This document shows, piece after piece, positions 52,494-63,625 of a DNA stretch of 64,000 nt. The stretch is from Amycolatopsis marina. Its GTDB lineage: Bacteria; Actinomycetota; Actinomycetes; Mycobacteriales; Pseudonocardiaceae. The notes beneath the pieces are model-generated. The model searched no databases. It saw nothing but the letters and a program-made list of their open reading frames with translations, and was not told the origin of the DNA. The stretch covers positions 246,987-310,986 of the forward strand of contig NZ_FOKG01000008.1 in NCBI RefSeq assembly GCF_900111885.1. The letters are read 5' to 3'. The stretch's first letter is position 1. Each line of letters begins with the position of its first letter. Made by a program: the position numbers and the translations under genes.

Positions 52494-53210
52494 GTGAGCG
52501 TGGTGCTACTTGCCGAGGACGACCCGGCCATCGCCGATCCGCTGTCGCGCGCGCTGAAGCGGGAGGGCTACGACGTCGAGGTCGTCCAGGACGGCCCTTC
52601 GGTACTTCGGGTCACCGGTGGGCGCCGGGTCGATCTGCTGGTGCTCGATCTCGGCCTGCCCGGCATGGACGGCCTCGAGGTGTGCAGGCGGCTGCGCGCC
52701 GCGGGCACGGAACTGCCGGTACTGATGCTGACCGCCCGCACCGACGAGGTGGACTTCGTCGTCGGCCTCGACGCGGGCGCGGACGACTACGTGGCCAAGC
52801 CGTTCCGGCTCGCCGAACTGCTGGCCCGAATCCGCGCGCTGCTGCGCAGGCGGGCGCCGGACGTGCTGGAGGCAGGCGGGGTGCGGATGGACCTCGCCGC
52901 CCGGCTGGTGACCGTCGACGGCCGCGAGGTGCCGCTCGCGAACAAGGAGTTCGAGCTGCTCAGGGTGCTGATGAGCAGGGTGGGCCAGGTGGTGAGCCGC
53001 GACGAGATCCTCGCCGAGGTCTGGAACGACCTCGAGTCGAAGACGTCGAAGACGCTGGACATGCACATGTCCTGGCTGCGCCGCAAACTGGCGGTCGCCA
53101 TGGAACACGCGGAGCACGCGGCATCCGACCAGGCGGGCGGGGCCCGGCACGACGGCGAGCGCCGGATCGCGACGGTCCGGGGCGTGGGGTTCCGCTTCAA
53201 TGCCGAGTGA
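52494..53210 (+). CDS. OmpR-family response regulator
   Basis: A 238-residue two-component regulator. Receiver domain with acidic pocket EDD (8-10), phosphoacceptor D52 in LVLDLGLPGMDG and K102 in DYVAKPF; a C-terminal winged helix of the Trans_reg_C type (PLANKEFELLRVLMSRVGQV, then TLDMHMSWLRRKL and ATVRGVGFRF). A -10-like TAGAGT lies 7 nt before the GTG, suggesting a leaderless mRNA. Its kinase is encoded 180 bp downstream, a rather long gap for such a pair. Confidence 0.93.
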   Translation: MSVVLLAEDDPAIADPLSRALKREGYDVEVVQDGPSVLRVTGGRRVDLLVLDLGLPGMDGLEVCRRLRAAGTELPVLMLTARTDEVDFVVGLDAGADDYVAKPFRLAELLARIRALLRRRAPDVLEAGGVRMDLAARLVTVDGREVPLANKEFELLRVLMSRVGQVVSRDEILAEVWNDLESKTSKTLDMHMSWLRRKLAVAMEHAEHAASDQAGGARHDGERRIATVRGVGFRFNAE

Positions 53211-53390
53211 GCGTGATGGTGTACGAGAGGTGCCTGCGATTTGGTGATTTGCGGCATGTGCGCGGCGTCAGCCCGCGAGCGGGGAGGCGGGGCGGATGAC
53301 CTGCGATGGTGAGTGTTGTGCGCGAGTCAAAGCCCCGCCGGGTCGATCGTGACGCGCGTTTGCCGGCAGGCACAGAGTGAGCGTGGTTGA

Positions 53391-54674
53391 GTGCGTCGCC
53401 GAATCCTGCTCGCGATCCTGCTCGCCGTGGCGGTCACCGGCGCCGCGCTGGGCATCCCGCTGGGCATCACCGCATGGCAGCTGGTGGACAACCTCGCGAA
53501 GGAGGACCTCGCGGCCAGAGCACAGCAGATCGCGGCCACCCTTGACGACGACATCGCCGACGGGGACGCGCTGGACCTGACCGCCGTGGGCGTTGCCGTG
53601 CCGGAGGACGGCGTCCTGGTGGTCCGCAGGCCCGATCAGGCCGATCTGCGCTACGGCACACCGGTTGACGGGAGCACGGTCTCCGAGACCGTGCCGATCG
53701 CCAGGGCGGGCACCGTCGAACTCGCCATTCCGGCCGCCCCTGTCCGTACCCGGCAGACTCAGGTGACCCTGCTGGTGGTGCTGCTGGTCGTGCTGTCGGT
53801 CGGTATCGGGACCGTGGTGGCCACCGTGACCGCCCGCAGACTGGCGCAGCCGCTGCGGCACGTCGCGGAACGAGCCGCGCGGCTCGGTGGCGGTGACTTC
53901 CGGCCCGACCCGAGGCGCTACGACGTCGGCGAGCTCGACATGGTGGCCGAGGCGCTGGACGCATCGGGGTCGGCGCTCGCGCAGCTGGTCCAGCGTGAGC
54001 GCAGGCTGGTCGGGGACGTCTCGCACCAGTTGCGTTCCCGGCTCACCGCCCTGCAACTGCGGCTGGAGTCGCTGCCCGTCCACGGCGACGACGAGGTGGC
54101 CGAGGACGCGCGGGCCGCGCAGGAGCAGGCCGACCGGCTTGCCGAAGCGCTGGATGAACTGCTCGCGGCTGCCCGCGCCGCCAGTGAGGTCGGGGCCGAA
54201 CCGGTGGATCTGCACTCCCAGCTGCCAGCGATGGCCGAGGAGTGGCGGCAGATGCTACGGGCGGACGGGCGCACTCTGCGGCTGCGCATCGCCGAGGGGC
54301 TGCGGGTGCGGGCGACTCCGGCGCGCCTGCGCGAGATCATCGGCGTGCTGCTCGATAACGCCCTGCGACACGGTGGGGGCACGGTTACGCTCGCCGCCCG
54401 GCGGGGGGATTCCGATGGCACGGTGATGGTCGAGGTGACTGACAACGGTGCGGGCGTGCCGGACGAGCTGGCGCCGCACATCTTCGACCGGGGCTTCTCC
54501 GGTGGCGGGTCGACCGGGGTCGGTCTCGCGCTGGCCCGTGCGCTCGCGGAGGCCGACGGCGGCAGGCTGGAACTGTCGGTGAAGCGTCCCGCGACCTTCG
54601 CGCTGTTCCTGCGGGTCTCCCGGCCACAGGACGTGGCCGGAGTCAGCTGGCCCGCGGACTCCTCCCCGAGGTGA
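53391..54674 (+). CDS. Sensor histidine kinase
   Basis: A 427-residue membrane kinase. TM1 is at about 5-28, an extracytoplasmic domain of about 95 residues, TM2 at about 125-147, HAMP at about 148-200, the H-box GDVSHQLRSRLTAL with H212, the N-box LLDNALRHGGG, and G-boxes DNGAGVPDE and GSTGVGLALARA. It partners the response regulator upstream. The signal is unknown; the sensor domain is small and lacks cysteines. GTG start. Confidence 0.92.
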   Translation: MRRRILLAILLAVAVTGAALGIPLGITAWQLVDNLAKEDLAARAQQIAATLDDDIADGDALDLTAVGVAVPEDGVLVVRRPDQADLRYGTPVDGSTVSETVPIARAGTVELAIPAAPVRTRQTQVTLLVVLLVVLSVGIGTVVATVTARRLAQPLRHVAERAARLGGGDFRPDPRRYDVGELDMVAEALDASGSALAQLVQRERRLVGDVSHQLRSRLTALQLRLESLPVHGDDEVAEDARAAQEQADRLAEALDELLAAARAASEVGAEPVDLHSQLPAMAEEWRQMLRADGRTLRLRIAEGLRVRATPARLREIIGVLLDNALRHGGGTVTLAARRGDSDGTVMVEVTDNGAGVPDELAPHIFDRGFSGGGSTGVGLALARALAEADGGRLELSVKRPATFALFLRVSRPQDVAGVSWPADSSPR

Positions 54675-54702
54675 CCCTCCGGCTGTGGGGCTGGTGGTGG
54701 GG

Positions 54703-55242
54703 TCAGCGGGCGGGGTCGGGCTCGTCGCCTGCCTCGGCGTCGTCGCGCCTGCGCCTGCCGAGCTCGTCGGGGAACACCCACTTCTTGAAGGCCCAGAACT
54801 TGAACGCCATGGCCAGCAGCATGCCGATGATGGAACCGCTGGCGAAGTCGGCGACCTCCTGGACCAGCCTGCTGACGTTCGGCACGGCGAGGTCGAGGCC
54901 GTAACGGGAGATCGCGAACGGGATCAGGTTGATCACCATGGCGATTCCGCTGATCAGGAAGAACAGCGCGGCCTCGTGGTGACTCTCCCGCCCGCCGCGC
55001 GTCCGGAAGGACCATTCCCGGTTCAGGATGTAGTTGACGATCATCGCGACGATGATCGCGATGGCCTTCGCCGTCGTCGGCTTCGGCTCGAGCACCGTGA
55101 GCTTGAGCAGCCACCAGATGCCGTTGTCAACGACGAAGGTCGTGCCGCCGACGATGCCGAACTTCAGCACCTCGCGGTGCTTGATCAGGACGGAACGCAG
55201 TGGTTCCGGCACCCGGGACAGCACGTTGTCGACGACGGTCAC
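54703..55242 (-). CDS. GtrA-family membrane protein
   Basis: A 179-residue four-TM protein of the GtrA family (KFGIVGGTTFVVDNGIWWLL; VNYILNREWSFR; a C-terminal FKFWAFKKWVF), thought to assist transfer of lipid-linked sugars across the membrane. M. tuberculosis has a GtrA-like protein (Rv3277) between purK and the PH-domain gene, which fits this block. The C-terminal tail is charged. Confidence 0.9.
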   Translation of the reverse strand: MTVVDNVLSRVPEPLRSVLIKHREVLKFGIVGGTTFVVDNGIWWLLKLTVLEPKPTTAKAIAIIVAMIVNYILNREWSFRTRGGRESHHEAALFFLISGIAMVINLIPFAISRYGLDLAVPNVSRLVQEVADFASGSIIGMLLAMAFKFWAFKKWVFPDELGRRRRDDAEAGDEPDPAR

Positions 55243-55267
55243 GGGCGCCAGTCTACGGAGGCCGCGA

Positions 55268-57607
55268 TCAACCGAACTTCTGCCACCAGTCCCACGGCAC
55301 CCAGGGTTTGCTGGTGGGCGGCGCGTTCGGGGGTTTTGTCGGACTCGGCTCGGTCGTGCCGGGCGGTGCGGGCTCGGTCGGCGCCGACGGCCTTGTCGGC
55401 TTCGGCTGAGTCGGCTTCCCGGAGGACTCGGCGTCCTCGGGTTTCGTGGTCGGCGCCGTGCCTGGCGCCGAGGATTCCGGGGTCTCCGACGACGTGGGCG
55501 GATTCGGCGATGTCGAGGTTCCGCTCGGATCCGCGGCGCCGGGCGTCGTGCTCGGCGGCTGCTGCTCGTCCTTGTCCTTCCCGTCCGGCCACGGGCAGAG
55601 GTAGCTGTGGCAGACCGGATCGATGGTCACCGTCCTGCTGGCGGTGGCCGTCCCGAGGGTGGCGGTCACCGTGACGGTGCGGGGGCTGGACCAGCGGTGC
55701 ACCTGGGCCTTCAGACCGACCTCGGTGTCCGGCTGTAACGGCTCCTTGCTCGTGCAGCTCAGCTCGGTGCCGTGCGAGCAGTCGAAGTCGTCGCCGCCGG
55801 TGGTGTGGGCGTATTCGTCCACCGTGACCGCGGCCTGCCGCACGCTCTCCCCGGTGTTGCGCACGGTGATGTCCAGCTGTGGTGGCCAGAACCACGGGAA
55901 GATCGGGTTGGTGGACTGACCCACGGTCAGGAGTACGTCGTCGGGCGCGGGCGCGACCACCACCGGCACCTGCACGTTCACCCGGATGTCCGCACCGGAG
56001 GACACCGTGCCGGTGACCTGGCCGCCCTTGGCGTCCTCCGCCGCGACCAGGCGGAACAGCAGCACCACGGAGTCGCCGGGAGGCAGCCCGCGGTCCGAGG
56101 AGCAGGAGACCGTGCTGCCGTCGCCGCCGGGGCAGTTCACCGTGGTGCTCGGTGCCGCCTGCCGGGGGGCGGGCGCGTTCAGGGAGAGCATGCCGGGGCC
56201 ACCGAAGACACCGAAGCCACCGTTGGGGCCGACGGCGGTCACCCCCGGCGGGAGCGACAGTTCGGCCTTCACCGGAGGCGAGTCCGAGCCACCGTTGTTG
56301 CGGACCGTGATCGGCAGGTCGACCGGACCCGCACCCGGCACGAGTTCGACCCCGTCCGGCGGACCCTGCGCCACGACGCTGGGCGCCTCCGGTTCCTCCG
56401 GCGGCGGTGGCGGCGCGGGTTCGTCCGGTTCCGGAGCGGGAGCTGGTGGTGGAGGCACCACGACGGGGGGCTCGGGCTGGGGTGCCGGAGGAACCACCGG
56501 CGGTTGATCGGGCGGCGGCTGGGGTGGATCGGCCGGGGGAGCGGGTTCCGCGGGAGCCACCGCGGGCGGTGGCTCCGCCGCGGCGGGAATGTCCTGGCCA
56601 CCGCCGCCCGCGGTGAGGCCGACCGCGATCGCGGCGGCCATCGCCACACCGGATGCGGCCACCCCGACGAACTGCCGGGGCCCCGCGGCGGCGGCACCCG
56701 CTGCCGCACCGCCGGAGGAACCCGCCGCGCCTGCCGTTCCCGCGGCCGCGCCGGCGCCGACCGCTGCCATTCCCGCCGTCGCGGCCGAGGCCTTGGTGGC
56801 ACCTGCAGCGGCGAGGTAGGCGAACACGGCCCCGCCGAGTACGAGTGGGGCGACGACGCCGCGCAGCCCACCGTTGACGTCGGCCAGTTCGGCGGCCAGC
56901 ACCCGGCACCGGTCGCATTCGTCGAGATGGGTCTCGACCTGGCTGCGTTCCCGCTTGGACAGCCCGTCCCGCGTCCACGCGCCCAGCCGGTCCGCGGTGG
57001 CCCTGCAGCGCTCCGCGGTCGTCTCGGCGAGGTGCACCTGCAGGTAGGCCTGGCGCAGCCCCTCGCGCGCACGGTAGGCCAGCGCGGACACGCCGTTGGC
57101 GGTGAGGCCGAGCAGGGGAGCCACCTCGGCGGGCGACTGCTGCTCGATCTCGGTGTGCCAGAGCACGGTCTGCCAGCGTTCGGGCAGGCGGGCGAAGGCC
57201 TTCGCGGCCATCGAGCGCTCGAGCCCGGCCACCGCGGTGTCGGAGAAGGGGACGGTCAGCGCTTCGGCGGCGGGCCCGCCGACCTCGGACATGTCCTCGT
57301 TGAGGTCGATCTTGCGGTCGCGGCGGGTCTTGTCGTAGGCAGTGTGCCGCAGGGCGGTCAGCAGGTAGGCGCGGAACGCGCTGTCCGGCCCCTTGCCTCC
57401 GCGCAGGGTGTCGAGCAGCTTGGAGAATGCTTCGGAGACAAGGTCGTCGGCCTCGGCAGCGGAGCGGGCCAGTTGCCTGGCAAGGTTGTAGGCGGCGGCG
57501 ACGTGCCGCTCGTACAACGCACCGTACGCGTCCAGTTGGCCGCCTCGGACGGACTCGATCAGTTCGGCGTCACTCTTGCCGCCGAGGTCCGCGGGGACTG
57601 TGGACAC
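55268..57607 (-). CDS. ECF sigma factor fused to zinc-finger, TM and extracellular regions
   Basis: A 779-residue fusion. The sigma part has region 2 at about 22-95 (AYGALYERHVAAAYNLARQL) and region 4 at about 137-190 (LPERWQTVLWHTEIEQQSP). It runs into an anti-sigma-like zinc-binding segment HLDECDRC (H228, C231, C234), TM-like hydrophobic stretches (about 251-270 and 315-340) and a Pro-rich spacer. Beta-rich domains with paired cysteines (CPGGDGSTVSC, CSHGTELSC) and a Pro/Thr/Ser-rich tail complete it. This is the ECF52-like architecture in which sigma and anti-sigma are one membrane protein. GTG 57607 has GGAGGAGG upstream. Confidence 0.9.
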   Translation of the reverse strand: MSTVPADLGGKSDAELIESVRGGQLDAYGALYERHVAAAYNLARQLARSAAEADDLVSEAFSKLLDTLRGGKGPDSAFRAYLLTALRHTAYDKTRRDRKIDLNEDMSEVGGPAAEALTVPFSDTAVAGLERSMAAKAFARLPERWQTVLWHTEIEQQSPAEVAPLLGLTANGVSALAYRAREGLRQAYLQVHLAETTAERCRATADRLGAWTRDGLSKRERSQVETHLDECDRCRVLAAELADVNGGLRGVVAPLVLGGAVFAYLAAAGATKASAATAGMAAVGAGAAAGTAGAAGSSGGAAAGAAAAGPRQFVGVAASGVAMAAAIAVGLTAGGGGQDIPAAAEPPPAVAPAEPAPPADPPQPPPDQPPVVPPAPQPEPPVVVPPPPAPAPEPDEPAPPPPPEEPEAPSVVAQGPPDGVELVPGAGPVDLPITVRNNGGSDSPPVKAELSLPPGVTAVGPNGGFGVFGGPGMLSLNAPAPRQAAPSTTVNCPGGDGSTVSCSSDRGLPPGDSVVLLFRLVAAEDAKGGQVTGTVSSGADIRVNVQVPVVVAPAPDDVLLTVGQSTNPIFPWFWPPQLDITVRNTGESVRQAAVTVDEYAHTTGGDDFDCSHGTELSCTSKEPLQPDTEVGLKAQVHRWSSPRTVTVTATLGTATASRTVTIDPVCHSYLCPWPDGKDKDEQQPPSTTPGAADPSGTSTSPNPPTSSETPESSAPGTAPTTKPEDAESSGKPTQPKPTRPSAPTEPAPPGTTEPSPTKPPNAPPTSKPWVPWDWWQKFG

Positions 57608-57825
57608 GGGCCTCCTCCTCCACGCCGGTGGGGCGGCCCCTGCACCGCCGAGCACCTGACTTCGCGCTCAGTGTGACCGACGCGCCCGCCGTCGTCACGT
57701 CGTGGGTGGTCAGATGCCCCGGAGAGCGCAGCGAGTTCACTCTTCTTTCCACGGTTTTCCGTCACGGCTTGTGCTCGCGGGCGTCACTTGAACAGACGAA
57801 TTGCACGGGGGAAGGGTGGTTGGCA

Positions 57826-58698
57826 GTGGACGTACCGGCAACCGGTGGCCTGTCCGGCGAGGACGGCGAACATCAGGGTGCTGGGCGGCAGGTGACGCGG
57901 GAATCCGCCGCGCAGGAGCGCTCCATGCGGGCACTGCGAGCGCGCTGGCGGACCGCGAGCCTGGCTTCCGGCTGGCGGTTTCCCAATGACTGGGCCCTGC
58001 CCGAGGTCGACGCGGTCTGTGCCGCGCTGGTCAGGGGACGTGGTCCCGAGCACGCGCTGACCGGTCTCGGCAGGGCGCGGGCCGCTGCGGGGGCAGGGCT
58101 CGCGGAGACGCTGGCCGACCTGGCCGCACTGCACGCCGTGCTCGATCAGGTCGGATCGACGGACGGCTTCGTGTCCCCCGACGTGGACGCCACGCCGCCG
58201 AGGCTGCTCCGTGTCACCGCCGTGGCCTGGGCGGACGTCGCCTTCGACCAGTTCGCCGGCGCCGAGGTCACCGATCCGCTCACCGGGCTGCCGACGATGG
58301 CCTATCTGCGCACCCGGCTGGGCGAGCTCTACCGGCAGGCGGAGCGGGACGAACGGCCCGCGGCCGAGCTGCACACCCTGCTGGTGGTGGCGATGGACTT
58401 CACCGCGGCGGCGGGCTGGTCCCGGCTGACCGGGATGATCCTGGCCGCCGACGCCCTGAAGGTCGTCTTCGACGGCGGGGAGAGCCTCGCCGTGCTCGGC
58501 CCTTCCACGATGGCCGTCCTCGCGCCGAGGGACAACGGCATCGCGGCCAAGGCCGTGCTGTTGCGCAGGGAACTCACCGAACGACTCGCCGTCGACCGGC
58601 AGTTGCGGGAGGTCGGCACGCCCCGGCTGCGACTGCTGCGGCTGCCCGGCACGCACGCACAGGCCGGCGACCTTCTCACCGACCTCCGTCGGTCCTGA
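57826..58698 (+). CDS. Degenerate GGDEF-like protein
   Basis: A 290-residue protein. An Ala/Leu-rich helical N-terminal half is followed by VTDPLTGLPTMAYLRTRL, the typical entry of a GGDEF domain. The active-site loop is degenerate (no GGDEF; the region reads GGESLAVLGPSTMAVL), so diguanylate cyclase activity is unlikely and a nucleotide-sensing or scaffold role is possible. Divergent from the ECF fusion gene with 218 bp between; start at GTG 57826 is provisional. The GT87 gene follows by 47 bp. Confidence 0.65.
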   Translation: MDVPATGGLSGEDGEHQGAGRQVTRESAAQERSMRALRARWRTASLASGWRFPNDWALPEVDAVCAALVRGRGPEHALTGLGRARAAAGAGLAETLADLAALHAVLDQVGSTDGFVSPDVDATPPRLLRVTAVAWADVAFDQFAGAEVTDPLTGLPTMAYLRTRLGELYRQAERDERPAAELHTLLVVAMDFTAAAGWSRLTGMILAADALKVVFDGGESLAVLGPSTMAVLAPRDNGIAAKAVLLRRELTERLAVDRQLREVGTPRLRLLRLPGTHAQAGDLLTDLRRS

Positions 58699-58745
58699 CC
58701 GGGGCTTGTGACCGCATCGATGTCGTTCCGTGATTTCCTGGTCCG

Positions 58746-60080
58746 GTGAGCGAAACTCCTACCCCGCCCGGCCCGCCGTGGCTGGCCGTACGGACCTCGT
58801 TGGGGCGGTTGTCGATGCGCCCCCGGTCCATCGTGCTGCTCGTGGCGGTCCCGCTACTCACCGTGATCGCCGGGGTGATCGGCTGGCTGGCCGACTGGCG
58901 CCTCGGTGTGGACAGTGCCGTGTACCGGGCAGGTGCGTTGACGCTGTTGCAGGGGGAGCCGCTCTACGAGGCCAACACCCTCGGCCCCGAGCCGTGGTGG
59001 GCGCTGCTGCCGTTCACCTACCCGCCGACCGCGGCCCTGCTGTTCGTCCCGCTGGCCATCCTCCCGATCCAGGTCGCGTGGGGCGTGCTCGCCGCGGCGT
59101 CGATCATGGCGATGGCGCTGGTGATCCGGGTCGCGGTCGCCACGCTGCCGCGGCCGGGTGGTGACCTGCCCCGCTGGGCCTCACCCGCGCGCACGACCTT
59201 GATCTTCTCCGTGCTGCTGCTCGCGCTGGAACCGGTCTGGCGCACGATTTTCCTCGGTCAGATCAACCTGATCCTGATGGCGCTGATCGTGCTGGACGTA
59301 CTGGTCATCAGCGCGCGGGGATCGCGCTGGGGCGGAATTCTGGTCGGCGTGGCCGCCGCCGTGAAGCTGACCCCGCTGATCTTCGTGCCGCACCTGCTGT
59401 TCACCGGGCGGCGGATGGACGCGCTGCGGGCACTGGGCACCTTCGTGGTGCTGCAGGGCCTGATGTTCGTGATCGTGCCCGGCGATGCCGTGCGATTCTG
59501 GTCACACACCATCTTCGACACCGGGCGGATCGGGCCGATCCACTGGGCGGGAAACCAGTCGCTGAACGGCCTGCTCAACCGGATGACCGACCTCGCACCG
59601 TGGGCGTCGAACGCGGCGCTGGGCATCGGGGCGCTGCTGGCGCCGCCCGCGATCTGGCTGATGCTGCGCTTCCATCGCAGGGGACAGCCACTGGCCGCCC
59701 TGCTGGTGACGGCGTTCTACGCGCTGCTGGTCTCGCCGGTGTCCTGGTCGCACCACTGGGTGTGGGCCGTGCCGCTGATCGTGCTGCTGGTGTCCAGGCT
59801 GCCGCACGCCTCGCCCGCGTCCGCGTGGCGGCGCTGGTTGGCCGCGGCGGGCGTGGCCGGGGTCTTCCTCAGCTGCGTGCTGCTGGCGCTGCCCAACGGG
59901 CGCAACATCGAACTGCACTGGCAGGTCTGGCAGTTCGTCGTCGGCAGCGCCTACCTGCTCGTGCCGGTGGTGCTGATCGGCGTGCTCGCGGGCCGGTGGG
60001 CCTGGCGGCGCAGGCGAGCGCGCGGTGACTCGGACCCGGAGACCGCCGGTGAGCTGCGGCGGGACCGGCAGCTACTGTGA
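58746..60080 (+). CDS. GT87-family polyprenyl-phosphate-mannose-dependent mannosyltransferase
   Basis: A 444-residue integral membrane glycosyltransferase (DUF2029/GT87) with about ten TM helices. The first extracytoplasmic loop has DSAVYRAGALTLLQGEPLY with the catalytic aspartate expected near its start; FTYPPTAALLFVPLA and SWSHHWVWAVPLIVLL are typical. Members add alpha-1,2-linked mannose to PIM/lipoarabinomannan using polyprenyl-P-mannose. Exact acceptor unknown. purK follows 7 bp downstream. Confidence 0.88.
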   Translation: MSETPTPPGPPWLAVRTSLGRLSMRPRSIVLLVAVPLLTVIAGVIGWLADWRLGVDSAVYRAGALTLLQGEPLYEANTLGPEPWWALLPFTYPPTAALLFVPLAILPIQVAWGVLAAASIMAMALVIRVAVATLPRPGGDLPRWASPARTTLIFSVLLLALEPVWRTIFLGQINLILMALIVLDVLVISARGSRWGGILVGVAAAVKLTPLIFVPHLLFTGRRMDALRALGTFVVLQGLMFVIVPGDAVRFWSHTIFDTGRIGPIHWAGNQSLNGLLNRMTDLAPWASNAALGIGALLAPPAIWLMLRFHRRGQPLAALLVTAFYALLVSPVSWSHHWVWAVPLIVLLVSRLPHASPASAWRRWLAAAGVAGVFLSCVLLALPNGRNIELHWQVWQFVVGSAYLLVPVVLIGVLAGRWAWRRRRARGDSDPETAGELRRDRQLL

Positions 60081-60087
60081 ACTCGCT

Positions 60088-61272
60088 ATGGACACACGTA
60101 CCGGGCTTCCCGTCGTCGGCATGGTCGGGGGCGGCCAGCTGGCCAGAATGACCCACCAGGCCGCCATCTCCCTCGGCCAGTCGCTGCGCGTGCTCGCGGC
60201 GGGTGAGAACGACTCAGCCGGCCTGGTGGCCGGTGAGGTGGTGCAGGGACTGCACACCGATCTGGCGGCGCTGCGGTCCTTCGCCGCCGACGTCGACGTG
60301 CTCACCTTCGACCACGAGCACGTGCCGGGCGACCATCTGCTGACGCTGATCTACGAGGGAGTCGTCGTCCGTCCCGGCCCCGAGGCCCTGCGGCACGCGC
60401 AGGACAAGCTGGTGATGCGGCAGCGGATGTCGGCGTTGGGGGTTCCCGGCCCGCCCTTCGCGGAGGTCACCACCCCGGAGGACGCGCTGAAGTTCGGCGC
60501 CGAGCACGGCTGGCCGATCGTCCTGAAGGCGGCCCGCGGCGGCTACGACGGCCGCGGGGTGTGGATTCTCGACTCCGAGCGGACCGCGGCCGAGCTGGTG
60601 CCGCAGCTGCTCGCCGCGGGTACGCCGCTGCTGGTGGAGACGAAGGTCGAGATGCGCCGCGAACTCGCCGCGCTGGTCGCCCGCTCGCCGTTCGGGCAGG
60701 GCGCGGCCTGGCCGGTGGTGGAGACCGTGCAGTCCGGCGGCATCAACACCGAGGTGCTCGCACCCGCCCCCGGACTGGACAGGGAACGCGCGCACGAGGC
60801 GCAGAACCTGGCGTTGCGCATCGCCGACGAGCTCGACGTGGTCGGCGTGCTGGCCGTCGAGCTGTTCGAGACCGAGTCCGGCCTGCTGGTGAACGAACTC
60901 GCCATGCGCCCGCACAACTCGGGGCACTGGACGATGGATGGTTCGCGGACATCGCAGTTCGAGCAGCACCTGCGGGCGGTGCTGGACTATCCGCTCGGCA
61001 CGACGGACCTGATCGCGCCCGCGTGTGTGATGGCCAACGTCCTCGGCGCCGAGAACGCGCCCACGATGGGCCCCGACGAGCGCCTGCACCACCTGTTCGC
61101 CAGGTACCCGGAGGTCAGGGTGCACTCCTATGGCAAGGGCGAGCGGCCTGGCCGCAAGCTCGGGCACGTGAACGTCTACGGCGACGATCTGGACGACCTG
61201 CGGGTACGGGCCCGCCTCGCGGCGCACTGGCTGTCCCACGCGGAGTGGCTCGACGGCCACGAGATCCACTGA
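60088..61272 (+). CDS. purK: N5-carboxyaminoimidazole ribonucleotide synthase
   Basis: A 394-residue ATP-grasp enzyme converting AIR, bicarbonate and ATP to N5-CAIR in purine synthesis. N-terminal [21 protein letters not shown]-grasp segment [14 protein letters not shown] and [17 protein letters not shown] are diagnostic. ATG 60088 gives the normal N-terminus; an upstream in-frame extension overlaps GT87. Paired with purE, 25 bp downstream. Confidence 0.97.
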   Translation: MDTRTGLPVVGMVGGGQLARMTHQAAISLGQSLRVLAAGENDSAGLVAGEVVQGLHTDLAALRSFAADVDVLTFDHEHVPGDHLLTLIYEGVVVRPGPEALRHAQDKLVMRQRMSALGVPGPPFAEVTTPEDALKFGAEHGWPIVLKAARGGYDGRGVWILDSERTAAELVPQLLAAGTPLLVETKVEMRRELAALVARSPFGQGAAWPVVETVQSGGINTEVLAPAPGLDRERAHEAQNLALRIADELDVVGVLAVELFETESGLLVNELAMRPHNSGHWTMDGSRTSQFEQHLRAVLDYPLGTTDLIAPACVMANVLGAENAPTMGPDERLHHLFARYPEVRVHSYGKGERPGRKLGHVNVYGDDLDDLRVRARLAAHWLSHAEWLDGHEIH

Positions 61273-61297
61273 GGGTTACCGGAGTTCTGGAGATTCG

Positions 61298-61807
61298 ATG
61301 AGCGAGCGGGCGAAGCCGGTGGTCGGCGTGATCATGGGCAGCGACTCGGACTGGCCGGTGCTGGAAGCGGCCGGAACGGCGCTGGACGAGTTCTCGGTGC
61401 CGTACGAGGTCGGCGTCTACTCCGCGCACCGCACTCCGCAGCGGATGCTGGACTACGCGAACAGTGCGGCGGACCGGGGTATCAAGGTCATCATCGCCGG
61501 GGCAGGCGGCGCTGCCCATCTGCCGGGGATGGTGGCCTCGGCCACCGTGCTGCCGGTCATCGGCGTGCCGGTGCCGCTGAAGTACCTGGACGGCCTCGAC
61601 TCGCTGCTGTCCATCGTGCAGATGCCCGCCGGAGTCCCGGTGGCCACCGTGTCCATCGGCGGAGCGCGCAACGCGGGGCTGCTCGCGGTGCGCATCCTGG
61701 CCGCCAGTGACGAGGGTCTGCGTGCGCGCATGGCGTCGTTCCAGGCCGACCTGGAGCAGCTCGTGCTGAGCAAGGACGAGGCGCTGCGGGCCCGCGTCCA
61801 GAACTGA
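61298..61807 (+). CDS. purE: N5-CAIR mutase
   Basis: A 169-residue class I PurE moving the carboxylate of N5-CAIR to give CAIR. The signature [13 protein letters not shown], the catalytic SAHRTPQRM with its histidine, and [15 protein letters not shown] are intact. It follows purK; convergent with the acyl-CoA synthetase gene 11 bp away. GGAG upstream of the ATG. Confidence 0.97.
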   Translation: MSERAKPVVGVIMGSDSDWPVLEAAGTALDEFSVPYEVGVYSAHRTPQRMLDYANSAADRGIKVIIAGAGGAAHLPGMVASATVLPVIGVPVPLKYLDGLDSLLSIVQMPAGVPVATVSIGGARNAGLLAVRILAASDEGLRARMASFQADLEQLVLSKDEALRARVQN

Positions 61808-61818
61808 GTCGACAGGGC

Positions 61819-63513
<1,695 letters not shown>

Positions 63514-63589
63514 CACTCGACGGTACGAACAATGCGTGCAACAACACAAGCAGGAGTGAGTAAACGGCGACTAACATGGATCGGCAATA

Positions 63590-63607
63590 CGTATCCGACG
63601 TATCCGA
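63590..63607. promoter_or_regulatory. Tandem CGTATCCGA repeat in the divergent acyl-CoA promoter region
   Basis: CGTATCCGA occurs twice head-to-tail (63590-63598, 63599-63607), 18 bp before the dehydrogenase GTG and 76 bp from the synthetase ATG. A pair of operator half-sites for a fatty-acid-type regulator is plausible. Confidence 0.4.
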
Positions 63608-63625
63608 TCGAGAAGGGTGACGCGA

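Noticed and set aside
53211..53390. A small gene between the response regulator and kinase
   Set aside because: Short frames there lack ribosome binding sites and coding-like third positions; the gap contains only GC-rich partial repeats (GGCGGGGC and GCCCCGCC).
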